Of a DNA stretch of 37,694 nt, positions 1 to 8,293 are shown in pieces. The DNA is from Endozoicomonas acroporae. Its GTDB lineage: Bacteria; Pseudomonadota; Gammaproteobacteria; Pseudomonadales; Endozoicomonadaceae. The first letter of the stretch is position 1. Each line of letters starts with the position of its first letter. A model generated the notes under the pieces. That model was not told the DNA's origin, searched no databases, and saw only the letters and a program-made list of their open reading frames with translations. The stretch lies in contig NZ_PJPV01000001.1 of assembly GCF_002864045.1 (NCBI RefSeq), forward strand, positions 1 through 37,694, given 5' to 3'. The translations under genes and the position numbers were made by a program.

Positions 1-188
1 CCTACACGGCAACTGCTCCTGCGTTGCTCTAGCTCCTGCATCCATGCAGTCGTGCGGTGGCAGCAAATTGGTCTAAAAATCCGCTTTTGTTCGGCAAATA
101 GCCCCGCTATTCACCTCACAAAACCGAATTTTTATCCTCAATTTTCTGCCATCCTCGTTACGGGCGCTATTCTCGGTCAGCCTCCTAG
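1..188. repeat. Palindromic MITE-like repeat, long form, left end cut by window edge
   Basis: The right terminal inverted repeat CTATTCTCGGTCAGCCTC is at 167-184, followed by CTAG at 185-188. Positions 1-80 match the left part of the copy at 27168-27374 almost base for base, so only the first two dozen bases of the left end lie outside the window. The inner stem arms (about 84-110 and 114-141) differ in sequence from the 27 kb copy but still pair with each other. The 3' end of the minus-strand dioxygenase gene lies inside the right terminal repeat. Confidence 0.9.
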
Positions 189-971
189 ACCCAGAAGCTG
201 CTCTCCAACGGGCGTCAGTTTAGCGGGTTCACCGGGTTCCGGGTCCTGTTGATACGGAAAGTTACGCCAGCGCTCAGGCGCTCTTTTATCACGCCATAGC
301 TGAATACGCTCTTCCCGGTTATCTTCGGTACCCGCCGGGAACATGGAGATATATTGGGTCAGGCGTGGCTTTGAATGGTGGTTCAGGCTGCTGGCATGGG
401 GCAGACGTGAGTCCCAGAGAATGAAGGTTCCAGCCTTGCCCGCCAGATGGACAATATCATGGCCTTTCAGCTCTTCATCGGTAAAGAGTAGAGAGTTGCG
501 ATCCAGTGTCGTTTGTTTCCCGGTGTAAAGGCTGGGAACACAACAGAATGCCCCCTGATTTTCCGCCGTATCCGTCAGGTAGAGAATCCCCTGGTATCTT
601 GGCAGGAACACTTTTTCCGGATGGCTGTCCAGGTGGATCTGACTGTCGTCTTTCTTATCCGGGTGCTCCGGACGCCAGGGTGGTTTGAAGGAGGCTCGAT
701 CCAATCTTACCCAGAGATCGTCTGTCTTTAAAAGGTCAGCATACAATCGGTAGACAGGCTCATACTGGCGGATATCCCAGAATGCCTGATGATGATGAAT
801 GGGAACAATACCATTACTGCCCAGGTTTTTCCGGTACCAGGTTGTGGGATCATCCAGATTAACCTCCAGAAAGTCGGTAATGGCTTTGATAACGGGCTGG
901 AGTAACTGCCCGGGCACCAGGTCAGGAACGATGATATAACCTTTTTCCTGCAGTTCGCTTTGATCAATCAT
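177..971 (-). CDS. Phytanoyl-CoA dioxygenase (PhyH) family protein
   Basis: A 264-residue protein of the Fe(II)/2-oxoglutarate-dependent PhyH family. Visible metal ligands are H113-L-D115 and the distal H192 (in RLPHASS), with R203 (in KPRLTQY) as the likely 2-oxoglutarate-binding arginine, so it should be catalytically active. No signal peptide is seen; it is presumably cytoplasmic. The substrate cannot be told from sequence: family members hydroxylate acyl-CoAs, small amines and secondary metabolites. The ATG is preceded by AAGGGA at reasonable spacing. It lies 40 bp downstream of the small gene at 1012-1371 on the same strand and is probably co-transcribed with it. The last codons (Leu-Gly-Gly) and the TGA stop are supplied by the terminal repeat of the flanking MITE-like element, so the native C-terminus has been altered. 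Confidence 0.85.
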   Translation of the reverse strand: MIDQSELQEKGYIIVPDLVPGQLLQPVIKAITDFLEVNLDDPTTWYRKNLGSNGIVPIHHHQAFWDIRQYEPVYRLYADLLKTDDLWVRLDRASFKPPWRPEHPDKKDDSQIHLDSHPEKVFLPRYQGILYLTDTAENQGAFCCVPSLYTGKQTTLDRNSLLFTDEELKGHDIVHLAGKAGTFILWDSRLPHASSLNHHSKPRLTQYISMFPAGTEDNREERIQLWRDKRAPERWRNFPYQQDPEPGEPAKLTPVGEQLLGLGG

Positions 972-1011
972 TACTCAGGTCCCTTATTTATTGGCTTATC
1001 CCGGAACGTTT

Positions 1012-1371
1012 TCAGTGCAGCGTTGACTCCAGTGTCTGAGCCTCATCAAACTCTGAAGGCAGGCTGTCATCAAGGCTATCCAGCAAGGCCATAACTGTTT
1101 GGCGGATAATATCCGTGTTCTTGTTCAGCTCATGGTATTTGACAATGCTGATCAGCATTTGTGCCAGGGGATAAATCCGAAGATGGTTTTTAATATCGGC
1201 TGGGGATATTTTTCCTGTTGCCCCTTCAACGTAGTCATTGGCACCCTGGGTAAACCCTTTGTGGGCTGACTCGAGAAGGTCCATCGTTGAGCGGTTATCG
1301 GCGCTGTCCATCAATGATTGGAGCAGGGTGCTCAATGGTTCTTCGTTGTTATGGGAATGGTTTTGAGACAT
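1012..1371 (-). CDS. Hypothetical protein, small, acidic
   Basis: A 119-residue protein I do not recognise. It is soluble, mostly predicted helical and acidic (for example DSLDDSLPSEFDEAQ near the C-terminus), with no signal peptide or membrane segment and a His/Asn-rich N-terminus. The ATG has a good ribosome binding site (AGGAG, spacing 9). It precedes the PhyH-family gene by 40 bp on the same strand, suggesting a two-gene operon. A real gene is likely from the binding site and core-like base composition; function unknown. Confidence 0.6.
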   Translation of the reverse strand: MSQNHSHNNEEPLSTLLQSLMDSADNRSTMDLLESAHKGFTQGANDYVEGATGKISPADIKNHLRIYPLAQMLISIVKYHELNKNTDIIRQTVMALLDSLDDSLPSEFDEAQTLESTLH

Positions 1372-1460
1372 CTCTACAGCTCCTGTGAAGGTTTTGGTAG
1401 AGACTAAAGTTCCATTAACGGTGTTGGTATCCGTATATTTGCCAGTGTCATAATGATCAT

Positions 1461-2015
1461 TACCGGTTAGTTTATGGTGATAGTGACGGATTGCCCGGGC
1501 TGGTGGTTGACCGGTTTGATGAGGTACTGGTGGCGCAGATATCCACGGCAGGTATGGAGCAGGTTCGGGATGACGTTGTTGAAGCGTTAAACCAGGTTCT
1601 GAAACCTAAAGGTATTTTGTTCAAGAACCGTGGCAATGCCCGCAAGCTGGAAGACCTGCCGCAATATGTTGAGGTGGCCTCCGGAGCGGTTCCGGAAGTG
1701 GTAGTGCTGGAAGAGAATGGCGTGAGCTTTCAGGCTCCGGTGATGGAAGGCCAGAAAACCGGGTGGTTTTATGATCACCGGCTCAATCGGGACCGCCTGC
1801 GGCATTATGTAAAAGGTAAACGGGTGCTGGATGTTTTCAGTATGCATTTGCACCGGGATAATATGATCGATTTGCTACGGGCTGGCAGTCGCCATATTGA
1901 CCGTAACCTGCAGATTCTGGACCAGGGGCACCAGGGACCGGATCATCCTGTGCACCCATGCATTCCGGAGACAGACTATATCAAAGCGATTTTTGCCCGG
2001 TTAACTGTTCAATAA
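1461..2015 (+). pseudogene. rlmI: rlmI remnant (23S rRNA m5C1962 methyltransferase), doubly deleted
   Basis: The translation from about 1461 reads YRLVYGDSDGLPGLVVDRF and continues as a normal RlmI central region to KRVLDVFS near 1840. It then jumps straight to SMHLHRDNMIDLL and the family C-terminus (GPDHPVHP, IPETDY). Roughly 100 residues expected between VLDVFS and the SMHL segment are missing: this is most of the SAM-binding Rossmann domain and the PxF/Y and catalytic Cys region. The N-terminal PUA domain is also absent. The reading frame extends upstream of the first usable start (TTG at 1491) with conserved sequence, showing the 5' part is lost rather than the gene being short. The deletion is in frame, with FS/CS sequence at the junction. 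Not expected to be active. Confidence 0.85.
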
Positions 2016-2041
2016 ATGGCCTTTAATGGTTCACAGAGCCA

Positions 2042-2698
2042 CTAACGGAAACTGATAACTGGCCAGCCATGGGCTTCTGCAAAGCTTTTGAGTTCCGGGT
2101 CGGGGTCGACAGCGACAGGGTTGTCGACCTTCTTCAGCAGCGGCAGGTCATTTTGAGAGTCGCTGTAGAAGTAGCTGCCTGCCATTGAGTGCTCCGGGTG
2201 CTGGTTGAGCCATTCCTGCAGGCGGAGTACTTTCCCCTGCTGATAGGTGGGGATTCCGGTAACGTTGCCAGTATAGCGGTTGTCGCTGATCTCCAGGTCA
2301 ATGGCCAGCAGGGCATCTACCTTGAACTGGTCAGCAATGGGTTTGGTCACAAAGCGATTGGTCGCGGTGATGATCATAATATAATCACCACGCTGGCGGT
2401 GGTGTTCTATCCTGGCCAGTGCTTTATCCAACAGGATGGGGCTGATAACCTGTGTCATAAACTGACCATGCCAGGTTGCAAGCGCTTCCAGGGGGTATTG
2501 TGTTAATGGCTCAAGGCAAAAATCCAGATACTCCCGGATGTCCATAACCCCCTGTTGATACTGTTTATAGAAACGCTGGTTACCTTCCCTGAAGCGTTCA
2601 CTATCCACCAGGCCATTGGCGGCCATAAACTCTCCCCACAGGGCATCACTGTCGCCAGCAATGAGAGTATTGTCCAGATCAAAGATTGCCAGGGTCAT
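2042..2698 (-). CDS. HAD-superfamily phosphatase, subfamily IB (SerB-like)
   Basis: A 218-residue HAD hydrolase. Motif I is FDLDNTL with nucleophile D7 and acid/base D9; motif II is IITATN; motif IV is SDSQNDLPL. It is a cytoplasmic phosphomonoesterase of the phosphoserine-phosphatase-like IB group. In Pseudomonas a related gene (PA0335) sits divergently next to rppH and ptsP and has been linked to histidinol-phosphate hydrolysis. The same order is recognisable here although a 645-codon gene now lies between. The substrate is therefore a hypothesis. ATG with CGGAG about 7 bases upstream. Confidence 0.85.
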   Translation of the reverse strand: MTLAIFDLDNTLIAGDSDALWGEFMAANGLVDSERFREGNQRFYKQYQQGVMDIREYLDFCLEPLTQYPLEALATWHGQFMTQVISPILLDKALARIEHHRQRGDYIMIITATNRFVTKPIADQFKVDALLAIDLEISDNRYTGNVTGIPTYQQGKVLRLQEWLNQHPEHSMAGSYFYSDSQNDLPLLKKVDNPVAVDPDPELKSFAEAHGWPVISFR

Positions 2699-2854
2699 TG
2701 TTACTCCGGTTTATTATTCAGGCCGAGTGCATCCTGGGGGGATTATACAGGTTCTTTATCAACCCAAAAGCAATTACCCAATTCTGAATATTAAGTTTTT
2801 TGAATTTTTTATTACCAAGACTGTCTAAGAGTTTTTTATCAATTGAGTTTTGTT

Positions 2855-4780
2855 ATGGAAAGAAATAGTGGTGTATTACCAGGTACGCCATTTGGCCTGA
2901 TGAATGGTTATGATTACCTTAACACTGGTCAGACTGATTCAGCAGTTTTTGGCCAACGTCAAGTATCAAATTGCCACCCTGAAGCAGGAACAAATTATCT
3001 GGCTAATGCGAGTAGTCATGATCCAGAAAATTGGATTGAGGAAGATCTGTTTAACCTGCTTGATGATACTGGAGGGAGTTTAGCGCCGAAGCCAGCCAGT
3101 TGTTCGACTTCTCTGAGACATTTAAATGTCCTGCCAGGCCAACAGACTCATGTGGCGTCGATGACTGGTTTTTCCCCATCTACGCCTGTTGCAACTTGTC
3201 TGGTGGATCAGCAAAGAAAGAGCCTCTCTTCTGTGTTTCCGCCAACTACCTGCATCATACCACAGCCGTTTGCAGAGCCTTATGTTAAACCAGTGGATAA
3301 TAGCTATAGCCATTTATGGAAGCAAAGGCAGGTGTCCAACACAGGGCCTGAAACGGTGGATGGTTATTTAAGCAAACCCACCCCATCGGGAAATCATGTT
3401 GCATCAGCTCCTGTTTATTTGATGGAAAACCTGAGTATCGGTGAGCAGTCTGGAGCAGTCAGTTTTCCGAACTTTTGGCCACCGGAAGCAGAAGCAAGTG
3501 CTGCCCCTGTACAAACACAGGATCTTGTACCTCCCCAGACACCTCATGCAAGTGAATCTGTCTCTTCGACCAACCATCATGAAGAAGTGATTACCGCTGC
3601 ACATTTGGAGTCATCGGCGGCGGATGTACTCAGCTCTCAACAACTTCCGCCTTTTTTAAGAAAAAAAATCCTGATTTCCCATTGGGGCTTATTGGAAAGG
3701 TATGCAAAGTCCCAGAAAGGAGGGAGCAGTCAATGGGCTAAAGCGTGGCAGAACGCCCTTGATTTTGCCTTGCAGTGCTCTGAGGAGGACTATCACTACA
3801 ATTTAAATGTGGCGAAAGCTTTAACAAGACTCAAGGATATGGACCGGGCAAAAGAGATTTTGCTAGATCAGCTGACTAAGTCTAATGATCAGAGATATCT
3901 TTTGGGTGTTAGCAAACAGTTAGGATTCTTATTTTATAAAGAACGGAGCTACGTCACTTCCATAAAATATTATATGCGTGGTTTTGTAAGCACGATGGAT
4001 GTCCCTAATGATACTTACTCATTTATACATTCCGCAATGAAGCAAACTATTAGAATGTGTGATGACAAGCAATTTGTAACCAATGCTGTTTGCTGGTTCA
4101 ATTATCTGCAGCCAAAGACAAGAAAGAATAAAGTAGAGATCTCGAATTTTATCTTTCCACTCTATTATTCAGCTATGTCTTCCTTAGAAGCTGAACAGAT
4201 TTCCACAGAGTATCTGGCGCCAGATCAGATGAAATGGGCCATTACCCGATGGAAAGATCTGGAATCCCTGGCTGCGAGCCTGAAGCCAGGAGATCCTAAT
4301 TGGTTTACGTCCTGGACTTGTGCCATGAATTTTGCTTTGGAGTGTACAAAGCTGAATTATCATTTCAACCTTAATGTAGCAATAGCATTAACCCGGTTGA
4401 ATCAGCTGGATCTGGCCATAGACACTCTGTTCCAGCAGTTGTCTGTGCCTGAATATGCAAATGACCACACGTATCTCATGGCCATAAATAAGCAACTGGG
4501 GTTTATCTTTTTCAGAAAAGGTGAGTATCTGGATTCTATTCATTACTATATGAATTGCTTTGATGGCTCAAGAGCTTTAGCCGACAAGACCTACCAGTAT
4601 ATAACCACCGCCATGCACGCTTTCAAGGACGGCGTAGACCCTGAATTCAGTCGTTCAGCAAATGACTGGTATAACCGGCTTTACTCACAATCAATGGAAG
4701 AAAAACGGCTGTTCGGGAATAAACAGCCCTCTGTAACCAAGGCCCCCTTGTTACCTCTGGATTCTGCATCCGTGCAGTAG
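2855..4780 (+). CDS. Unknown protein with tandem TPR-like modules (putative host-interaction protein)
   Basis: I do not recognise this family. The C-terminal half contains two copies of a roughly 155-residue helical module, about residues 268-420 and 458-610. Their best-conserved stretches are YHYNLNVAKALTRL and YHFNLNVAIALTRL, 189 residues apart, each followed by KQLGF and a YY[MG] helix. The pattern is tetratricopeptide-like. The N-terminal half is low-complexity, Ser/Pro-rich, and holds a second duplication: QRQVSNCHPE and QRQVSNTGPE about 123 residues apart. There is no signal peptide or membrane segment. I chose ATG 2855, with GAG seven bases upstream, over TTG 2843. Codons are more AT-rich than in neighbouring core genes and it interrupts the HAD-rppH pair. 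The stop TAG and the last residues (SVQ) lie in a decayed MITE copy. A secreted effector is plausible but not shown. Confidence 0.75.
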   Translation: MERNSGVLPGTPFGLMNGYDYLNTGQTDSAVFGQRQVSNCHPEAGTNYLANASSHDPENWIEEDLFNLLDDTGGSLAPKPASCSTSLRHLNVLPGQQTHVASMTGFSPSTPVATCLVDQQRKSLSSVFPPTTCIIPQPFAEPYVKPVDNSYSHLWKQRQVSNTGPETVDGYLSKPTPSGNHVASAPVYLMENLSIGEQSGAVSFPNFWPPEAEASAAPVQTQDLVPPQTPHASESVSSTNHHEEVITAAHLESSAADVLSSQQLPPFLRKKILISHWGLLERYAKSQKGGSSQWAKAWQNALDFALQCSEEDYHYNLNVAKALTRLKDMDRAKEILLDQLTKSNDQRYLLGVSKQLGFLFYKERSYVTSIKYYMRGFVSTMDVPNDTYSFIHSAMKQTIRMCDDKQFVTNAVCWFNYLQPKTRKNKVEISNFIFPLYYSAMSSLEAEQISTEYLAPDQMKWAITRWKDLESLAASLKPGDPNWFTSWTCAMNFALECTKLNYHFNLNVAIALTRLNQLDLAIDTLFQQLSVPEYANDHTYLMAINKQLGFIFFRKGEYLDSIHYYMNCFDGSRALADKTYQYITTAMHAFKDGVDPEFSRSANDWYNRLYSQSMEEKRLFGNKQPSVTKAPLLPLDSASVQ

Positions 4781-4817
4781 GGCAGTCTATCCCGGATATT
4801 TTCGAACAGCCTCCTGG
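4764..4817. repeat. Decayed half-copy of the MITE-like repeat
   Basis: CTGCATCCGTGCAGTAGGGC followed by AGTCTAT matches the inner flank and end of the intact copies (compare 8256-8277 and the reverse complement of 27180-27230). The terminal GAACAGCCTC is at 4804-4813, followed by CTGG. Several bases between CTAT and the terminus differ. It provides the TAG stop of the upstream gene. Confidence 0.75.
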
Positions 4818-5067
4818 TACGTCATGTCAATGAGTTTGATAGTTCCAATCGCCATTCACCCTGAAGGTTTGCTGTGTTGTATCCGTTTGTGAAACAATGC
4901 GTGATAAGTAATAGTTTAAGTGGCCACCAACAAGTGATTGCGTCTAAATCCTGTTGTTCTTTGAACAGTCAGTTTCATGCCCCGTTTTAGTGTGGGTTAT
5001 GATTATGTTCCTGGAAGTGGGGGGGGTATTCGTACCATAGGATGGTGGCTCTAAGGTAGCCATATAC

Positions 5068-5559
5068 GTGATTGACATCGATGGATTCAGGCCAAATGTA
5101 GGCATTATCCTGGCGAATCATCACGGTCAGTTATTGTGGGCTCGGCGGATCAGGCAGGATGCCTGGCAATTTCCCCAAGGTGGTATCAATGATGGGGAGA
5201 CGCCGGAAGACGCCATGTACAGAGAGCTGTTTGAGGAGATAGGTCTTCATCCTGAAGATGTAGAAATCCTTGGCTGCACCCGGGGGTGGTTACGTTATCG
5301 TCTACCGAGACGTCTCGTCCGCCGGGATCAGCAACCGCTGTGCATCGGGCAGAAGCAGAAATGGTTTTTGCTGCAGCTGCTGAGCAATGATGACCGTATT
5401 CGGGTTGACCACACGAGGTCTCCGGAATTTGATGGCTGGCGCTGGGTAAGTTACTGGTACCCTCTTGGTCAGGTGGTTTCTTTTAAACGGGAAGTCTACA
5501 GGCGGGCGCTGAAAGAGTTGGTACCCAGAATTGGAAAATTACAGTCCAGAGGGGGGTGA
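5068..5559 (+). CDS. rppH: RNA pyrophosphohydrolase RppH (Nudix)
   Basis: A 163-residue Nudix hydrolase that removes pyrophosphate from the 5' end of triphosphorylated RNA and so triggers RNase E-dependent decay. The start [17 protein letters not shown] and [11 protein letters not shown] are diagnostic for RppH. The Nudix box is complete from G38 to L60, with E44, R52, E53, E56 and E57 all present. The initiation codon is GTG, with AAGG 11 bases upstream. A 293-bp gap containing a short repeat copy separates it from ptsP, its usual partner in pseudomonads. The 287 bp upstream (4781-5067) hold the repeat relic at their left end and no other feature I can support. Confidence 0.95.
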   Translation: MIDIDGFRPNVGIILANHHGQLLWARRIRQDAWQFPQGGINDGETPEDAMYRELFEEIGLHPEDVEILGCTRGWLRYRLPRRLVRRDQQPLCIGQKQKWFLLQLLSNDDRIRVDHTRSPEFDGWRWVSYWYPLGQVVSFKREVYRRALKELVPRIGKLQSRGG

Positions 5560-5606
5560 CAGGTTGCCAGGAGCCTGTAGGACTTAAGCGTCCGTCCAGG
5601 CGACCC

Positions 5607-5715
5607 CTGGGAGGCTGACCGAGAATAGCGGGGCTATTTGACGAAGCAGCAGGAATTTTTATTCTCAACTTTCTGCCAATCTCGCCATGGGCGCTATTCT
5701 CGAACAGCCTCCCGG
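5607..5715. repeat. Short internally deleted copy of the MITE-like repeat
   Basis: GAGGCTGACCGAGAATAG begins at 5611 and the opposite end, CTATTCTCGAACAGCCTC, finishes at 5711. The flanks are CTGG (5607-5610) and CCGG (5712-5715). The left arm has been lost by fusion of the terminal GAATAG to the central AATAG...CTATT core; the right arm (CAACTTTCTGCC and so on) remains. It lies between rppH and ptsP, about 50 bp after the rppH stop, so it may act as an intercistronic hairpin. The rest of 5560-5852 holds no gene. Confidence 0.85.
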
Positions 5716-5852
5716 GCCCAATGGATATTTCTTTAAACCTGTGGGCTGTAGTAACAGGAAAGATGTTAGCAGGCAATATAATTTGCCATGGATTGCTATT
5801 GTACTGTTAAAGTAGTTGCAGCAAGTATTATCAGACCGGATACGTGTTAGAC

Positions 5853-8129
5853 ATGCTAAACACCCTGCGCAATATCGTACAGGAAGTCAGTTCTGCCTCT
5901 GATCTACAGGTGGCACTGCAGATTATTGTGCAACGGGTTCGTGGTGCCATGAACACTGAGGTGTGCTCGGTCTATCTATACGATTCTGAGAGCACCTCTT
6001 ATACGCTGATGGCTTCAGAGGGTTTGAACCCTTCTGCGGTCGGACAGGTGACTCTGTTTCATTCTGAAGGCCTTGTTGGGCAGGTGGGGCTGCGGGAAGA
6101 GCCCATAAACCTCGAAGATGCCGCTTCTCACCCAAAGTTTTGCTATATCCGTGAAACCGGAGAAGAGCGATTCACCTCTTTTCTCGGTGTCCCCATTATC
6201 CATCACCGTAATACGCTGGGTGTGCTGGTGGTTCAGCAGGTTGAGCAGCGGCGTTTTGATGAACATGAAGAAGCGTTTCTGGTCACCATGTCGGCCCAAT
6301 TGGCAGGGGTTATTGCCCATGCCCAGGCAACTGGCTCGATCAATAATGTCTCCACGCCCACCCGCAAAAAACGAATTGCTCGCTTTCAGGGGAGTGCCGG
6401 TGCCACAGGGGTAGCCATTGGTGAGGCGGTGGTGATTACGCCTCCGGCCGATCTTGGTGCGGTACCTGAGCGTACCTTCAAGGATATAGATCTGGAACTC
6501 GCCTTGCTGGACGATGCGCTGGCTGCGGTGCGAAAAGAGATGAAAGACACCGCTGAACGATTGTCCGACCGTTTACCTGCCGAGGAACATGCACTCTTTG
6601 ATGTTTATCTGAGAATGCTGGATGACCGGGCCCTTGGGCAGGAGATAAGAGAGCGTATTCGGGGCGGATCCTGGGCACAGGGTGCCTTGAGACAGGTGAT
6701 CGAAGAGCATATCCGCAATTTCGAAATGATGGACGATCATTATCTCCGTGAACGGGCTGCCGACGTCAGGGACCTGGGGCGCAGAGTACTTTCTCATCTC
6801 CAGCAGGGAGAACATGCGAGGGTTGAATACCCGGCGAATACCATTCTAATCAGTGAGGAGCTTTCTCCGGTTATGCTGGGCGAGGTTCCACAGGAATTAC
6901 TGGCGGGCCTGGTTTCCAAGCAAGGATCCAGTAACTCCCATGTGGCTATTCTTGCCCGCGCTTTAGGCGTGCCTACCGTCATGGGGGTGGTTGATCTGCC
7001 TTTCCATAAGCTGTCTGGAAAAAAACTGATTGTGGATGGTAATCTTGGCCTGATTTACTCCTCTCCGGCCCAGGAGCTGCTGGATTATTACACCGAAGTG
7101 CTGGAAGAGGAAAATCAGTTCAGTAAGGGGTTGGAAGCCATCAGAGATCTGCCCTGTGAGACCCCGGATAATTACCGTATTCCGCTCTGGGTCAACACCG
7201 GACTGATGACCGATACCATCCGCTCACTGGACAGAGGGGCTGAAGGCGTTGGTCTGTATCGGACTGAAGTCCCTTTTATGGTGCGGGATCGCTTTCCCAG
7301 TGAATCCGAACAGGAAAAGATTTACCGACACCAGCTTGAAGCTTTTGCGCCACGCCCCGTGACCATGAGAACCCTGGATATTGGCGGGGATAAGTCGCTG
7401 AGTTATTTCCCCATCAAGGAAGATAACCCTTTCCTTGGCTGGCGGGGGATTCGGGTAACGCTGGATCATCCGGAAATCTTTCTGGTACAGGTCCGGGCCA
7501 TGTTGAAAGCCAGCGTGGGCCTGGATAATCTCCGGATTATGTTGCCGATGGTATCCAGTATTTTTGAAGTCGAGGAAGCGCAACACCTGATTCACCGGGC
7601 CCATGCGGAAGTGCTTGCTGAAGGCCTGCCGGTATCCATGCCACCGGTGGGTGTGATGGTGGAAGTGCCCGCTGCCGTTTACATGGTCAAGGACCTTGCA
7701 CAACGTGTCGACTTTCTTTCCATCGGATCAAATGACCTTATTCAATACCTGCTGGCCGTAGACCGCAACAACCCCCGGGTATCTGACCTTTATCACTCTT
7801 TTCACCCCGCCGTACTGCATGCCTTACAGAAGGTTGCGGACGATGCCCATCAGGAAGGAAAGACCGTCAGTATCTGCGGTGAAATGGCGGGTGACCCTGC
7901 TGCAGCGGTACTGTTAATGGCCATGGGTTTCGATATGCTGTCGATGAGTGCCGTGAATCTGTTAAAAGTAAAATGGGTGTTAAGACGCATCGGTATGGAT
8001 CGTGCGAAAATGATATTGTCGGATTTAATGAAGCACGACAATGCACAGGTGATTCGCAGCTCCCTGGAACTTGCCCTGTGTAAAGAAGGCATGGGCAAGG
8101 TTCTCGGGATCAAGAGCCGGCGTTTCTAG
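5853..8129 (+). CDS. ptsP: PEP-protein phosphotransferase EI-Ntr (PtsP)
   Basis: Enzyme I of the nitrogen phosphotransferase system: it autophosphorylates from phosphoenolpyruvate and passes the phosphate to NPr and then EIIA-Ntr, coupling nitrogen status to potassium transport and other regulation. Order: N-terminal GAF domain (about 1-160), phosphohistidine domain with active-site H363 in SNSHVAILARALG, and C-terminal PEP-binding barrel with C675 in SICGEMAGD. Full length at 758 residues. I chose ATG 5853 because the family begins MLNTLRxIVQEV; an upstream GTG at 5844 is possible. The TAG stop at 8127-8129 is part of a CTAG that forms the left flank of a repeat element, so the gene ends exactly at the insertion point. 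Confidence 0.96.
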   Translation: MLNTLRNIVQEVSSASDLQVALQIIVQRVRGAMNTEVCSVYLYDSESTSYTLMASEGLNPSAVGQVTLFHSEGLVGQVGLREEPINLEDAASHPKFCYIRETGEERFTSFLGVPIIHHRNTLGVLVVQQVEQRRFDEHEEAFLVTMSAQLAGVIAHAQATGSINNVSTPTRKKRIARFQGSAGATGVAIGEAVVITPPADLGAVPERTFKDIDLELALLDDALAAVRKEMKDTAERLSDRLPAEEHALFDVYLRMLDDRALGQEIRERIRGGSWAQGALRQVIEEHIRNFEMMDDHYLRERAADVRDLGRRVLSHLQQGEHARVEYPANTILISEELSPVMLGEVPQELLAGLVSKQGSSNSHVAILARALGVPTVMGVVDLPFHKLSGKKLIVDGNLGLIYSSPAQELLDYYTEVLEEENQFSKGLEAIRDLPCETPDNYRIPLWVNTGLMTDTIRSLDRGAEGVGLYRTEVPFMVRDRFPSESEQEKIYRHQLEAFAPRPVTMRTLDIGGDKSLSYFPIKEDNPFLGWRGIRVTLDHPEIFLVQVRAMLKASVGLDNLRIMLPMVSSIFEVEEAQHLIHRAHAEVLAEGLPVSMPPVGVMVEVPAAVYMVKDLAQRVDFLSIGSNDLIQYLLAVDRNNPRVSDLYHSFHPAVLHALQKVADDAHQEGKTVSICGEMAGDPAAAVLLMAMGFDMLSMSAVNLLKVKWVLRRIGMDRAKMILSDLMKHDNAQVIRSSLELALCKEGMGKVLGIKSRRF

Positions 8130-8293
8130 GAGGCTGACCGAGAATAGCGCCCGTAGCGAGGATGGCAGAAAATTGAGGATAAAAAGTCGGAAATTTTTAG
8201 CGAATAGTGGTTCTATTTGCTAAAAATTTCCGACTTTTTAGACCAATTTGCTGCCACCGCAGTAGGGCAGTCTATTCTCGGTCAGCCTCCTAG
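8126..8293. repeat. Intact MITE-like repeat with CTAG duplication, between ptsP and pilU
   Basis: Perfect terminal inverted repeats GAGGCTGACCGAGAATAG (8130-8147) and its complement (8272-8289) are bounded on both sides by CTAG (8126-8129 and 8290-8293), which looks like a 4-bp target duplication. The interior is a near-continuous palindrome with arms AAAAAGTCGGAAATTTTTAG and its complement around a core AATAGTGGTTCTATT. Orientation is opposite to the 27 kb copy. The flanking CTAGs contain the TAG stops of ptsP (plus) and pilU (minus). The structure should act as a bidirectional transcription terminator. Confidence 0.95.
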
